The notes under the pieces were generated by a model. The model did not search any database and was not told the origin of the DNA. It was given only the letters and a program-made list of their open reading frames with translations. The position numbers were made by a program, and so were the translations under genes. Shown piece by piece: positions 1 through 10,900 of a stretch of 39,418 nucleotides of DNA. Where the stretch lies: contig JANQGV010000075.1 of the NCBI GenBank assembly GCA_028282925.1, forward strand, positions 1 to 39,418, in the 5' to 3' direction. The stretch's first letter is position 1. Each line of letters opens with the position of its first letter. The DNA comes from Thermodesulfobacteriota bacterium. Lineage in GTDB: Bacteria; Desulfobacterota; WTBG01; CAIYCZ01; CAIRTM01.

Positions 1-226
1 CACAGGAATATGTATAGGGATATCCGTCGCGGAGGTCGTCTTTGGTCATGAACGGAAATTGCTGGATATCGCTGAGGTCGGTGATATCTGCCGCAGCGAT
101 ATTGTTTATTTTTGCAGCATAAAATTCGTTTTTGGTCTGGATCGTATGGACCGTTTTTTTGAGCCGTTCGAGCTGAAGCACGGTCAGGTCGCTGCGGTCC
201 AACTTTTCAAATTCAGGTTGAAACAT
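1..226 (-). CDS. Phenylacetate-CoA ligase-like protein, N-terminus only (runs off window)
   Basis: The minus-strand frame opens with ATG at 226 and stays open to the window edge, giving 75 residues. The segment FPFMTKDDLRDGYPY is the hallmark N-terminal motif of phenylacetate-CoA ligases (PaaK, AMP-forming), which convert aryl acids plus CoA and ATP to aryl-CoA. A purine-rich AAGGGGA lies just before the ATG. The gene follows iorB by about 40 bases on the same strand. PaaK-like genes often sit beside iorAB, where they are thought to activate or release aryl acids formed by aryl-2-oxoacid oxidation. The catalytic and AMP-binding motifs lie outside the window, so substrate choice cannot be judged. 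Confidence 0.8.
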   Translation of the reverse strand, partial: MFQPEFEKLDRSDLTVLQLERLKKTVHTIQTKNEFYAAKINNIAAADITDLSDIQQFPFMTKDDLRDGYPYTYSC

Positions 227-265
227 AGAAAATCCCCTTTACAGGCAATTCACAAAGAGTATGTT

Positions 266-781
266 TTATATTTGATACCCGGCCGTCAGGGCCTCGATGT
301 TACTGTCGAGAAAACGGGGCGGACTTATTTTTTTCAAGACGGTTTTAACCGTTGAAAAATCGAAAGGAAACGTGTCGTCTTTACAGGCATACCCCAGCAG
401 GACCAGATTTGCAACAACAACGGAACCCAAATCCTTTGAAATCCGGGTTGCATTGACGGCATTATTTTTTTTATTCGGGCTGTTCACGAATACCGTGCCT
501 GTATCTTTCTTGAGTAAATGATTATTGAACTGCAGTTCGCTGTCGGTAAGGGCAAGAATAATGTCGGCCTGGCCGGTTCTGATGAGCGGCGATGCATAAT
601 CGCCGATACGGATGTATGATGCCACCGATCCGCCCCGCATGGCCATGCCATGGGTTTCGGAAGAAATAACATTATTGCCCTGGTGAACGGCGACTTCGTC
701 GATAAGCCGGGTAAGGAACAGGACACCCTGGCCGCCTCTGCCGCAAATAACAATTTGTGAATCTATCTTCTTTTTCGTCAT
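266..781 (-). CDS. iorB: Indolepyruvate:ferredoxin oxidoreductase, beta subunit
   Basis: The 171-residue protein has the size and fold signature of the gamma-type (PF01558) subunit of 2-oxoacid oxidoreductases. The N-terminal ICGRGGQGVLF carries the G-x-G-G-Q-G nucleotide/CoA-binding motif, followed by SSETHGMAMRGGSVASYIRIG, typical of IorB. With IorA it oxidatively decarboxylates aryl pyruvates from Trp, Phe and Tyr transamination to aryl-acetyl-CoA, reducing ferredoxin in the cytoplasm. It lies only 6 bases behind iorA and ahead of the PaaK-like gene, so the three are almost certainly one transcript. No truncation is visible. Confidence 0.93.
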   Translation of the reverse strand: MTKKKIDSQIVICGRGGQGVLFLTRLIDEVAVHQGNNVISSETHGMAMRGGSVASYIRIGDYASPLIRTGQADIILALTDSELQFNNHLLKKDTGTVFVNSPNKKNNAVNATRISKDLGSVVVANLVLLGYACKDDTFPFDFSTVKTVLKKISPPRFLDSNIEALTAGYQI

Positions 782-787
782 ATTTAA

Positions 788-2605
788 TTATCTTTCAATC
801 TCTATTGCTTTAATGGGACACACGTGCACGCATACGCCGCACCCGCTGCAGGAAAGCTGATCAATTGCAGCACGGTCTTTTACGGTAATCAGGGCAGGGC
901 ACTCAAAGTTGGTGATGCAGTAATTACAACCGGTACATGCCTCCGACACCGATACCGAATACACTTTCTTTTTTTCACTGATCATCAAACAGGGACGCTT
1001 GGCGATAATAACAGCAATACCGCCGTCTGAAGCCCGGGTGAACTTTTCGGCCTCCTTCAGCGTTGCTATCATCTTTTCGATATCAAAGGGATCGACGGTT
1101 TTTACAAACTGCATACCGCATCCCTTAAGAATTCCGTGCAGGTCTACGCTGTTCCCGGGGGAGCCGTCGGCCATAACGCCGGTAAGTGCCGTGGGCTGGT
1201 TGCCGGTCATGGCGGTCGTGCTGTTGTCCAGAATCATCAGGATGAAGCGGGCGTCGTTATATTTCGCATTGATCAATGCGGTGATACCGGAATGGATAAA
1301 CGTGGAATCACCGATGGTTGCTACAACGGTTTTGGCTTCACTGCCTGAGGTTTTAAACGAGTGGTAAAATCCGGCAGCCTGGTTGATCGACGCGCCCATG
1401 CACAGGCAGGTATCAACGGCTCCCAGGTTGACGCCAAGGGTATAACAGCCGATGTCGCCCGGATACACGGCTTTAGGCAATGCTTTTTTGATGCAGTAAT
1501 ATGAAGCCCGGTGAGGACAGCCGGCACAGAGGGAAGGGCGTTGTCCGCCCGGCTTTGCCTTTGGAATTTTCCCGGTTTTACGTTCCAGGAAGGTATTCAG
1601 CGCCGGATAAATAACATCCGGCGTTAGTTCACCCTCAGGGGGTATGAAACCGTTTATTTTGCCCTGCACATTTGTTCTGTCGGGGAGCTGCATTTCAATA
1701 ACCGGATACGTCTCTTCAATGACAAGTATATGTTCATAAGAGTTACACAGGTCTTGCAAAAAATCCTGGGAAAGAGGGAAGGGCATGGGCACTTTGTAGA
1801 GCGCCGCCTGATCAAGCAGCTCGGCGTCTTTCATCATATCATAGACATACGAATAGGCCACCCCGGAAGATAAAATGCAGTGTTTCGGGGCTTTTTTACG
1901 CTTATTCACACGTTCGGGCTGCAGGTTCTTGGTAGCGCTGATCTGGGCCAGCTTCTTATTCAATTCGCCGTGCAGCTTAAAGCGGTATTTCGGTGTGGCT
2001 GCCCAGCGCTGCGGGTCTTTTGAAAAAGTTGCTTTGCGTTTCAGCTTTTGAATGGTTCCGGTTTTTACATTCTGTCGGGCATGACAGATCCGGGTAGTAG
2101 GGCGTATCATTACCGGGATGCCGTTTTTCTCAGAAAGGGTTACCGCAGTTTTAACCATCTGGTATGCTTCCTGGGGAGAAGAGGGGTCGAAGACGGGAAT
2201 TTTAGCAAGCATTGCCATCAAACGGCTGTCCTGTTCGGTCTGGGAGCTGTGAGGTCCCGGGTCATCAGCAGATACAAGCACAAATCCGCCGATAATTCCG
2301 GTATACGCACTGCTCATAAGCGGGTCTGAGGCCACATTGAGCCCGACCTGTTTCATGGCAACCGCCGAACGGCAGCCCATGTAACTGTTTGAAAGGGCAA
2401 CCTCATAGGCCGACTTTTCATTGACCGACCACTCAACATGCAGCTTCAGGTCGTGCTCATTTTTGAACCTGGCAACAGAGGAAATAATTTCAGATGCCGG
2501 AGTACCGGGATACGAAGTAATAACCGTACAGCCGTTTTCAACCAACCCAAGCCCGATTGCTTCGTTGCCCATTAGGATTTTTTCATGTGTACTTTTCGTT
2601 GTCAT
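788..2605 (-). CDS. iorA: Indolepyruvate:ferredoxin oxidoreductase, alpha subunit
   Basis: The 605-residue protein has the normal IorA length and domain order. The N-terminal pyrimidine-binding domain contains MGNEAIGLGLVENG and SYPGTPASEI. The C-terminal TPP domain has CAGCPHRASYY, GDIGCYTLG and the GDS...N metal-TPP motif (GDSTFIHSG). A ferredoxin-like tail has two cysteine sets, C557/C560/C563/C569 and C586/C589/C592/C596, for two [4Fe-4S] clusters. The subunit performs TPP-dependent decarboxylation of aryl pyruvates and passes electrons to ferredoxin. It is first in the iorA-iorB-paaK-like operon. The start is the ATG at 2605, and the 87 bases to the divergent PIN-like gene must hold both promoters. 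Confidence 0.95.
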   Translation of the reverse strand: MTTKSTHEKILMGNEAIGLGLVENGCTVITSYPGTPASEIISSVARFKNEHDLKLHVEWSVNEKSAYEVALSNSYMGCRSAVAMKQVGLNVASDPLMSSAYTGIIGGFVLVSADDPGPHSSQTEQDSRLMAMLAKIPVFDPSSPQEAYQMVKTAVTLSEKNGIPVMIRPTTRICHARQNVKTGTIQKLKRKATFSKDPQRWAATPKYRFKLHGELNKKLAQISATKNLQPERVNKRKKAPKHCILSSGVAYSYVYDMMKDAELLDQAALYKVPMPFPLSQDFLQDLCNSYEHILVIEETYPVIEMQLPDRTNVQGKINGFIPPEGELTPDVIYPALNTFLERKTGKIPKAKPGGQRPSLCAGCPHRASYYCIKKALPKAVYPGDIGCYTLGVNLGAVDTCLCMGASINQAAGFYHSFKTSGSEAKTVVATIGDSTFIHSGITALINAKYNDARFILMILDNSTTAMTGNQPTALTGVMADGSPGNSVDLHGILKGCGMQFVKTVDPFDIEKMIATLKEAEKFTRASDGGIAVIIAKRPCLMISEKKKVYSVSVSEACTGCNYCITNFECPALITVKDRAAIDQLSCSGCGVCVHVCPIKAIEIER

Positions 2606-2692
2606 AGTATTACGTTTTTGTGATAAAGAGTTGTTATGGTTCGTTTCAAGTTAATCTGTGAATAGTAATACAAATTACATAAATAATCAATA

Positions 2693-3253
2693 ATGAAACA
2701 AGCCCAAAACAAGCTTCCGACATTAAATCAAAAGATATTACAGGAAGGTGGAACCGTTTCAGCGGATGCATCGTCGATACTGCTGCTGTCGAAAGTCGGC
2801 ATGCTGGAGCACTTTGCCGCTCTGAAGCGCTGCCTGGTCACTCAGGAAATCCTTAATGAGATAAAAAATTTAAATTATAATGTTAAATCAAAACATATTA
2901 TAAAAAATGTTGATACATTACTCGAAGTCAAAGCATACGATACTACTGTAAAATTAAATACTATTTCAAAAAAAGTATCACGTGCCGACACAACAGTTTT
3001 GAAGTTGCACCTGACAATCAATACCCAGTGCATTTTAACTGATGACGGTACACTCTGCAGCTACTGCAAAACAAATGTGATTCCCTACATAAACACACCT
3101 ATGGCATTGTTCGCACTGCTATACAACAACAGGATATCGCTTGAGAAATATTCTACAGTTCTTGAGAGGACATACAGACGGGGAAGATACTCCAAAGGGG
3201 TGCGGGACTACATGACGGACATTTTGGATGAGTATAGACATTACGTCCGATAA
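2693..3253 (+). CDS. Standalone PIN-domain-like protein
   Basis: This 186-residue protein resembles a PIN-fold nuclease. ADASSILLLSKVGMLEHF near residue 25 provides a first acidic residue. SRADTTVLKL (about residues 95-104) and ILTDDGTLCSYCK (about 114-126) supply the later acidic positions expected in PIN domains, and TPMALFALLYNNRIS matches the end of the fold. PIN proteins are metal-dependent RNases, often toxins, but no antitoxin-sized gene is adjacent. It sits alone between the divergent ior operon and the convergent che operon. Bases around 2865-3000 are strikingly AT-rich compared with the neighbours, suggesting transfer. There is no clear ribosome-binding site before the ATG. The fold call is moderate; the function is unknown. 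Confidence 0.6.
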   Translation: MKQAQNKLPTLNQKILQEGGTVSADASSILLLSKVGMLEHFAALKRCLVTQEILNEIKNLNYNVKSKHIIKNVDTLLEVKAYDTTVKLNTISKKVSRADTTVLKLHLTINTQCILTDDGTLCSYCKTNVIPYINTPMALFALLYNNRISLEKYSTVLERTYRRGRYSKGVRDYMTDILDEYRHYVR

Positions 3254-3279
3254 GTTATATTATGTAAACCAATGAATGT

Positions 3280-4787
<1,508 letters not shown>

Positions 4788-4798
<11 letters not shown>

Positions 4799-5177
4799 CG
4801 TAGTCTCCCATCACATCTTTAACGACGTTTCGTAACATTTCCGGTGTTATCGGCTTGCGAATATACGCCCTGACTCCTTTCTTGAAGAGCTCTTCAATAC
4901 GTGTCTTGCTCCCTTCTGTAGAAACAATGATGACCGGCATTTTTTCCAGGATCTGATCCGCATCCATTTTCTCGATCATTTCGATACCGGTCATAACGGG
5001 CATGTTGATATCCGCAAATACAAGATCTATCCAGTTGTCTTTCATCTGCTGAAGGCCCTCTTCCCCGTTGGTAGCTTCAAAGATTTCCCCGACCGGCACC
5101 TCTGCTATCTGAATTGTTTTTTTTATGACGGAGCGAATCGTCTTTGAATCGTCGACAATTAAAATATTAAATGACAT
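4788..5177 (-). CDS. Single-domain response regulator (CheY-like)
   Basis: The 129-residue protein is a lone receiver domain: acidic pair D9-D10 (LIVDDSKTIRS), phosphoacceptor D56 (LVFADINMPVMTG), switch Ser/Thr in VIIVSTEG and conserved Lys in AYIRKPI. No output domain is attached. It differs clearly from the canonical CheY at the head of the operon. Sitting between the HDOD gene and cheX, it could be a phosphate sink or a second output regulator controlled by CheX. It lies 21 bases after the HDOD gene and overlaps cheX by 11. Confidence 0.93.
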
Positions 5178-5198
5178 TTATCGAATATCCTCCGTTGG

Positions 5199-6050
5199 TT
5201 ATATTTCAAAAATCTCTTTTAAATTCTCTATCCCGGTCATCGTTTGACTCATAATCGATTCAAGCATGATCGCCTTAAACTTCAGCCGTTTAACCACATT
5301 CTCCGAGGGCCGGTACTGCAGCCCGTCTCTTCCGACACCCATGCCTCCTGCCATGCACAGCGAGTCGGCAAGGTGGACGATATCGACCAGCTTCTGGGCA
5401 TCATCAATGGTACAGGCATCGGGATCGTGGTGCCAGAGCACAGGCATGAAAAGGTTTTGAGGTATGCCCCAGTTCTTAAGAATAACTGCGCCGGCTTCGG
5501 CATGGTCGATTCCCAAGATCTTCTTCTCGACAACCTCAAAAGATTCGTTGGAATTCTGAACATCCTCTTCGATGCGGTTGTAGTATTCATCTACAAAGGT
5601 GGATAAGGCTATCTTACCCACATCATGCAGCAACGCGGCTGTGAAAACCATGTCGTTATCCGGAAACTTTATCATCTTGGCAATGGTTTCAGAAGCGACT
5701 GCGGTTGCAACTGAGTGTTCCCATAGCGCTCCCGAAGGCATATCGTATCCGTCGATCTTATTGTTCATCAGTGGTGAAAACGAAACCGCTATAACGATCC
5801 TGTGCACCTGGTTCAACCCAAGCAGCACTACGGCCTGCTTGATCGAGGTAACCTGCTTTTGCAAGCCGAAATATGATGAATTGACAAGCTTCAGTACATT
5901 GGTGGTTATTGCCGGATCGAACTGTATCAACTGAATAATTTTATTCATGTCGATATCCTTCGACCCGAGCAGGGTCACAATCTTGCTGGTTGTGGTGCTC
6001 ATGGTCGGAAGAGCTTTAATATTTTCGAGAATCTCTTTTTTAAAGCTCAT
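5199..6050 (-). CDS. HDOD-domain protein of the che operon
   Basis: The 283-residue protein is an HDOD-family regulator. ALPTMSTTTSKIVTLL, IIQLIQFDPAITTNVLKLVNSS and VVLLGLNQVHRIV are typical of the family's N-terminal half. The HD-like metal pair is retained (H142-D143 in ALLHDVGKIAL), and further histidines occur in EHS, DHAEAG and WHHDP. HDOD proteins usually act as signalling adaptors rather than proven hydrolases, and they are common in chemotaxis operons. Its start ATGA overlaps the cheD stop by 4 bases, giving tight coupling. The biochemical role is not predictable, although the preserved HD pair leaves catalysis possible. Confidence 0.88.
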   Translation of the reverse strand: MSFKKEILENIKALPTMSTTTSKIVTLLGSKDIDMNKIIQLIQFDPAITTNVLKLVNSSYFGLQKQVTSIKQAVVLLGLNQVHRIVIAVSFSPLMNNKIDGYDMPSGALWEHSVATAVASETIAKMIKFPDNDMVFTAALLHDVGKIALSTFVDEYYNRIEEDVQNSNESFEVVEKKILGIDHAEAGAVILKNWGIPQNLFMPVLWHHDPDACTIDDAQKLVDIVHLADSLCMAGGMGVGRDGLQYRPSENVVKRLKFKAIMLESIMSQTMTGIENLKEIFEI

Positions 6051-6526
6051 AGTTCATGCTCCTTCCCGCCGGTCTTTACCGTCACCCTGCCGTTATTGAT
6101 GGACACGGATACGGTTCGGGAATGATTACCACCGATATCCTGCTTATCAATCAGGATATTATTTTTCCACAACAGTTTACGCAAAACGGTAAAATTGCGT
6201 TCCCCGATTTTGAAAAAACCTTTCTCGTCAAGGAGAGATGAACACCCTGCCGCCTTGACAATGATATTCTTTTTTTCGGCTCCCAGGTTGTACGCCTCCT
6301 TAAACAATAAGGGAATACCGGTATCGACAAACATGAATGGAGATGCTTTGGCTTTTTGCGGGTCGATTTTTGATAAGGGCAGCATGCTGTGCAGCAGACC
6401 GGCAACACGAGCAACAGGGTCGTAAATAACAACTCCAAGACAGGACCCGAGTGAATAGGTAATCAAGACTTCTTCGGGTTTGTTAGAAACTTTCATATCT
6501 GAAATGCCGACAACTTGTGTTTTCAC
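6047..6526 (-). CDS. cheD: Chemoreceptor glutamine deamidase CheD
   Basis: The 159-residue protein is CheD. The catalytic Thr23, Cys29 and His46 are found in ITYSLGSCLG and GLLHSMLP, with the same spacing as the T-C-H triad of Thermotoga CheD (21/27/44). CheD deamidates glutamines in methyl-accepting chemoreceptors and, in other bacteria, stimulates CheC-family phosphatases. The CheX-like protein encoded three genes downstream makes such an interaction plausible. The gene follows cheR by 47 bases and overlaps the HDOD gene by 4. Length is normal and no key residue is missing. Confidence 0.96.
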   Translation of the reverse strand: MKTQVVGISDMKVSNKPEEVLITYSLGSCLGVVIYDPVARVAGLLHSMLPLSKIDPQKAKASPFMFVDTGIPLLFKEAYNLGAEKKNIIVKAAGCSSLLDEKGFFKIGERNFTVLRKLLWKNNILIDKQDIGGNHSRTVSVSINNGRVTVKTGGKEHEL

Positions 6527-6573
6527 GCAAACTCCCTTAGCTAGTGATAAGTTTCTCGGTAGAAAAAGTCATT

Positions 6574-7374
6574 CTATTTCCTGTATATCGATGGTCGCAA
6601 ACACTGAAACGGTGTTTTAAGGCTCGTAAGACTCTCAGCGTGCCCGGTAAACAGATATCCTCCCGGCCGAAGCAAACGGTATATTTCATTAATCAACGCG
6701 CCGCGCGTCTCATTGTCGAAGTAAATCATAACATTGCGGCAAAATACGGCATCAAGCATTCCCTTCATTGGGAACGGGGGTTGTGAAAGATTGAGACGCC
6801 TGAAAACAATCATTTTTTTTAGGATATCAGAAGCCGCAAAAACCGTTTGATCCATTACTTTTTTTTTAACAAAGAACTGGTTTTTCAGTTGCGCAGGTAC
6901 TTTGGCCATTATCGTTTCGGTATATTCACCTTTTTGTGCCGCTGCAAGCACCTTAGTAGATATATCGGTCGCAAGTATCCGCATATCAAGGGATTTTCCA
7001 CTTGCAGCCGATAAAAGTGTCATGGCGATCGTATAGGGTTCTTCACCTGTTGAGGATGCAGCGCACCAGATGCGTAATCGGTTGCGACCTCCTGCAATCC
7101 ATTCTTCAGCAATATTTCCGAGGTAGTCAAAGTGCTCGGCTTCCCTGAAAAAACTGGTAACGTTTGTCGAAATAACATCCAGAAATTTTGTTATCTCCTC
7201 GCCGTCCTGATCATCAACTAAATACTTGAGGTAGTCTTTATGCGTTTGCAATCCCAGGAGGCGCATACGTTTTGCAATACGTGATGAAACCATCGCCTCC
7301 TTGGTTTCATTGAGATGTATGCCGCTGTGATCATACACAATTTCTCGAAAAGTCTGAAATGTTTTCTTGTCCAT
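6574..7374 (-). CDS. cheR: Chemoreceptor methyltransferase CheR
   Basis: The 266-residue protein has the CheR arrangement: an N-terminal helical domain (FREIVYDHSGIHLNETKEAM) followed by a SAM-dependent methyltransferase domain with IWCAASSTGEEPYTIA (residues 102-117). Later motifs are AVFCRNVMIYFD and LLRPGGYLFTGHAESL. It transfers methyl groups from S-adenosylmethionine to receptor glutamates, balancing CheB. Its ATG shares one base with the cheW stop (TAATG), so translation is coupled. No TPR or other extension is present. Confidence 0.97.
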   Translation of the reverse strand: MDKKTFQTFREIVYDHSGIHLNETKEAMVSSRIAKRMRLLGLQTHKDYLKYLVDDQDGEEITKFLDVISTNVTSFFREAEHFDYLGNIAEEWIAGGRNRLRIWCAASSTGEEPYTIAMTLLSAASGKSLDMRILATDISTKVLAAAQKGEYTETIMAKVPAQLKNQFFVKKKVMDQTVFAASDILKKMIVFRRLNLSQPPFPMKGMLDAVFCRNVMIYFDNETRGALINEIYRLLRPGGYLFTGHAESLTSLKTPFQCLRPSIYRK

Positions 7375-7904
7375 TACGGCATTTCTGTCTGGTTATCGGA
7401 AGCTGCGCTTTTCGATAGTGATTGAATTTCTTCCGTCGACAAAACCTGCTCGATATTAAGCAGTATTTTAACGCCGCCCTTTGTCTTTGCGATTCCTTTG
7501 ATAAATTCGGTACTCACAGCGGTGCCGAACGTGGGAGTATCTTCAATATCATCCTGCTCTATATCGAGTACTTCCGATACGCTGTCGACAATGATACCCA
7601 TTTGCAGTGATGTCGACTCCACCGCGATATCAACAACGATGATACAGGTCTGATCGGTGTCTTCGATTGATTCCATACCGAACTTGGTCCGCAGGTGGAT
7701 AACGGGGATGACCTTTCCACGCAGATTTATCACTCCCCGTACAAAATCAGGTGTTCGTGGAACCTGGGTTATGTCCATAAGCCCGATAATCTCACGGACT
7801 TTCAAAATTTCCAGGCCGTATTGCTCGCTTCCCAGACTGAAGGTCAGAAACTTTTCAGTGCGGTTCACATTGGATTGACTACTGTCGGTTATTGAATTTG
7901 CCAT
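7374..7904 (-). CDS. cheW: Chemotaxis adaptor CheW
   Basis: The 176-residue protein consists of one CheW domain with diagnostic motifs: FSLGSEQYGLEILKVREIIG, GVINLRGKVIPVIHLRTKFG and KILLNIEQVL. CheW couples chemoreceptors to the CheA kinase in polar signalling arrays. It follows cheA by 25 bases and is coupled to cheR by a one-base overlap. It has a short hydrophilic N-terminal tail of about 17 residues and a C-terminal tail rich in Ser, Glu and Gln. Only one CheW copy is seen in the window. Confidence 0.95.
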   Translation of the reverse strand: MANSITDSSQSNVNRTEKFLTFSLGSEQYGLEILKVREIIGLMDITQVPRTPDFVRGVINLRGKVIPVIHLRTKFGMESIEDTDQTCIIVVDIAVESTSLQMGIIVDSVSEVLDIEQDDIEDTPTFGTAVSTEFIKGIAKTKGGVKILLNIEQVLSTEEIQSLSKSAASDNQTEMP

Positions 7905-7929
7905 AATGTTTCCCCCGTTATGAAAATAA

Positions 7930-10900
7930 TCACATTTCAGGATGTGTGTTTTCTTCAGAACCCAAGGTGCTCTTTGAGGTGGCCAGCTTCACAATTCCGG
8001 CAATATCCAGAATAATGCCGACACGACCATCGGACATAATCGAGCCTCCGGAAATGCCCAACAGGCCTTTCATCGAAGCACCAAGGCTTTTTATAACTGT
8101 TGATTGCTGGCCGAGAAGTTCATCAACCAGCAACCCGGTCATTTTACCGCTGTCCTCAACCACTATTACGATGCCCTCGGTCGGGTCCTGTTTCGCTCCC
8201 TCGACATCAAAAAGATTAGCCAGGCGAAACAGAGGAATCAGATTATCACGGATTTTAATCATTTCCCCGCGCCCTACAATGGTTGAAATGTCTTCAATGC
8301 GGGGCCGAATCGATTCAACAATAGACAGGGTCGGAATGATATAGCGCTCTTCACCGATGCCGACCAGCATGCCGTCGATGATTGCAAGGGTAAGAGGCAG
8401 CCTGAGGCTGAAGGTGGAACCCTTGCCCTGTTCGGAGAAAATCTCGATATTTCCCCGCAGGTCTTCAATGGTACGTTTAACAACATCCATACCGACACCA
8501 CGGCCGGACACATCGGTCACTTTCTTGGCGGTGGAAAAACCGGGAAGGAATACCAGGTCGAAAATTTCACGGTCGCTTAAGGTCTGGGATTCGCGTGCAA
8601 GGCCTTTTTCGGTGGCTTTTTGCAGAATTCTGTCTTTATTCAACCCGCGACCGTCATCCCGGATTTCAATATATATATTTCCTCCTTTATGAAACGAGGT
8701 CAACTCCACCTTGCCGGTTTCGCTCTTGCCCGCTTTTTTACGGTCGTCAGGTGCGGCCTCAATACCGTGGTCGACCGAATTTCTCACCAAGTGAATCAAG
8801 GGGTCGCCGATGCGGTCTACCACACTCTTGTCAAGCATTGTGTCTTCGCCGTGGGTAACGAACTCAATTTTTTTACCGCTCTTCTTGGCAAGGTCACGGA
8901 CCACACGGGCCATTTTCTGGAACGTGGCTTTCACCGGAATCATGCGCAACGACATGCCAAGCTGTTGCAGTTCCCGGGTGATCTTGTCCATCTGGGTAAC
9001 ATTTCGCAGCAGGCTTGAAGATGCCGAGTTTCGGATGGCGTTGTCCTGCCGGATCATGGACTCGATGATAACCAACTCACCGATGGCATCGATCAACTTA
9101 TCAAGGTTCTCAGAATCGACCTTAATCGATTCCTTGATTTTCTTCACCTGCTGTTGCAGCCTTGCATCGGGAACAACGGGCTGTGGTTCCGGGGCCGCGG
9201 AACCAGGTGTCGCAGGCTCGGGAGCGGAAGCCTCCACAGGTTCCGGGGCCTGAGCCTGAGCTTGCTGTGCAGGGACAGGTTCTACGGGTTCAACCGGTTG
9301 TGGCTCATCCGGTTTCGGTTCAGACGGTTTTTCGGGCTGGGTTGTTTCAACCGGTTCGCCTGCCAGCACTTTTTGTATTTTATTGATCAGGCTGTTGAGC
9401 GACGGTTCAGTCGGATAGGTAGTGGAACCGGTTGAAATCGACTCTTCTATGTTGTTGACGAGCTTTTTCATCTCGTCGACAGCTTCAAAAATAACATCAA
9501 CCTTCACCCCGGCAAGGAGAACCTCTCCCTTCCTGGCCATATCAAGTAAATTTTCGGTGGTATGGGCCAATCGCGATATTTCATCGAGGGCCAGAAATCC
9601 TGCAGCTCCCTTGATCGTGTGAAAAACCCTGAAGATTGCATTAAGCAAATCCGGGTCTTCCGGTGTGTTTTCAAGTGACAGGAGCCTGTTGTCGATGTTA
9701 TCGATGTGCTCCTTCACCTCGGAAACAAAATCAGACAACAGATCAAGGTCGGCACTGATTAATATTTGTTCAACGGTTGCCTCTTCCACTTCGGGTTCAG
9801 GTTCCGGCTCGGGTTTTTTTACCTCGGTACCTTTATTGACGGCATAGGCTACCTCTTCCTCCTCGGCAGGGGCTTCCTCTTTCTCAGGCTTGGGAGGTTC
9901 CCGGCGCACGGCCATATCCACTTGCTCTTCCTGTGCTTCCGGAGCAGCACCGCCGCCCATACGCAAAGCCGTGACGATGTTTTCGCTTAACTCAGGAAGC
10001 ACCGTACGCTTTTTCAGCGCATCAAAAACATCTTTCAACCAGTCTTTAATGGAAAGAAATTTATCTATAGGCAAACTGTCACCGGATTCGTCGATAAGGT
10101 CTTCCGTCAGGTGACAGACACGCTCAACGTCAACCAGTTCGAAAATACCGGACTCTCCCTTAAGCGTATGGAAAATCCGCCGAAGATCCGCAATGGTTTC
10201 GGTGTCCATACCCTTTTCAAGGGTCAGCAGACACGATTCCATATTTTCAAGTACACTGTCCTGGTCGTCGATAAATTCATTGAACAAATCTTCATCAAGG
10301 TATTCAGGAAGATGAAAGGCCTTTTTGCCCCCCCTTGGGGCGGCCGGCGCGACGCTTTCCTGTTTTGCCGTATCTGCATCGGCCTGCAAAATGCCTTGAT
10401 CAAACGGCGGCATCACGCTGTTTGATTTTAAAGCGTCAAAAACATCTTTCAGCCAGTCTTTAACGGTAAGCAGCTTATCAATGGGTAATTCATCGCCGGA
10501 GGCATCGATGAGATCTTCCGTCTGATGGCAGCAGGCTTCTATGTCCTTCAGTTCAAAAACACCGGCCTCTCCCTTGAGTGTATGGAAAATCCGGCGAAGT
10601 ACCGCTACCGATTCGGCATTTTTGCTCTTTTCAAGCTTCAGTATATGATTTTCAATGTTTTCAAGAACATTGTCCTGCTCCGAAAGAAACTCATTAAAAA
10701 TTTCAACATCAAGATGCGTCGGCAGTGAGAATGCAGTTGCTTCTTTTGCCCCTGCCGCAGGGTTTTCTATACCAAGCTCTTCGGGAAATACTATTTTTTC
10801 AGGATCAAACCCCGGGAGTGCTATATGTTGAATGGACGATACAGAGTCGTTAAAGGCCTCGAACATCTTTACCCTGTCGATGTCCTCGTCCATCATAATC

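Noticed and set aside
8104-10114. Many open frames antisense to cheA
   Set aside because: They are complements of the low-complexity Pro/Glu-rich linker and other cheA codons; none has family motifs or a ribosome-binding site.
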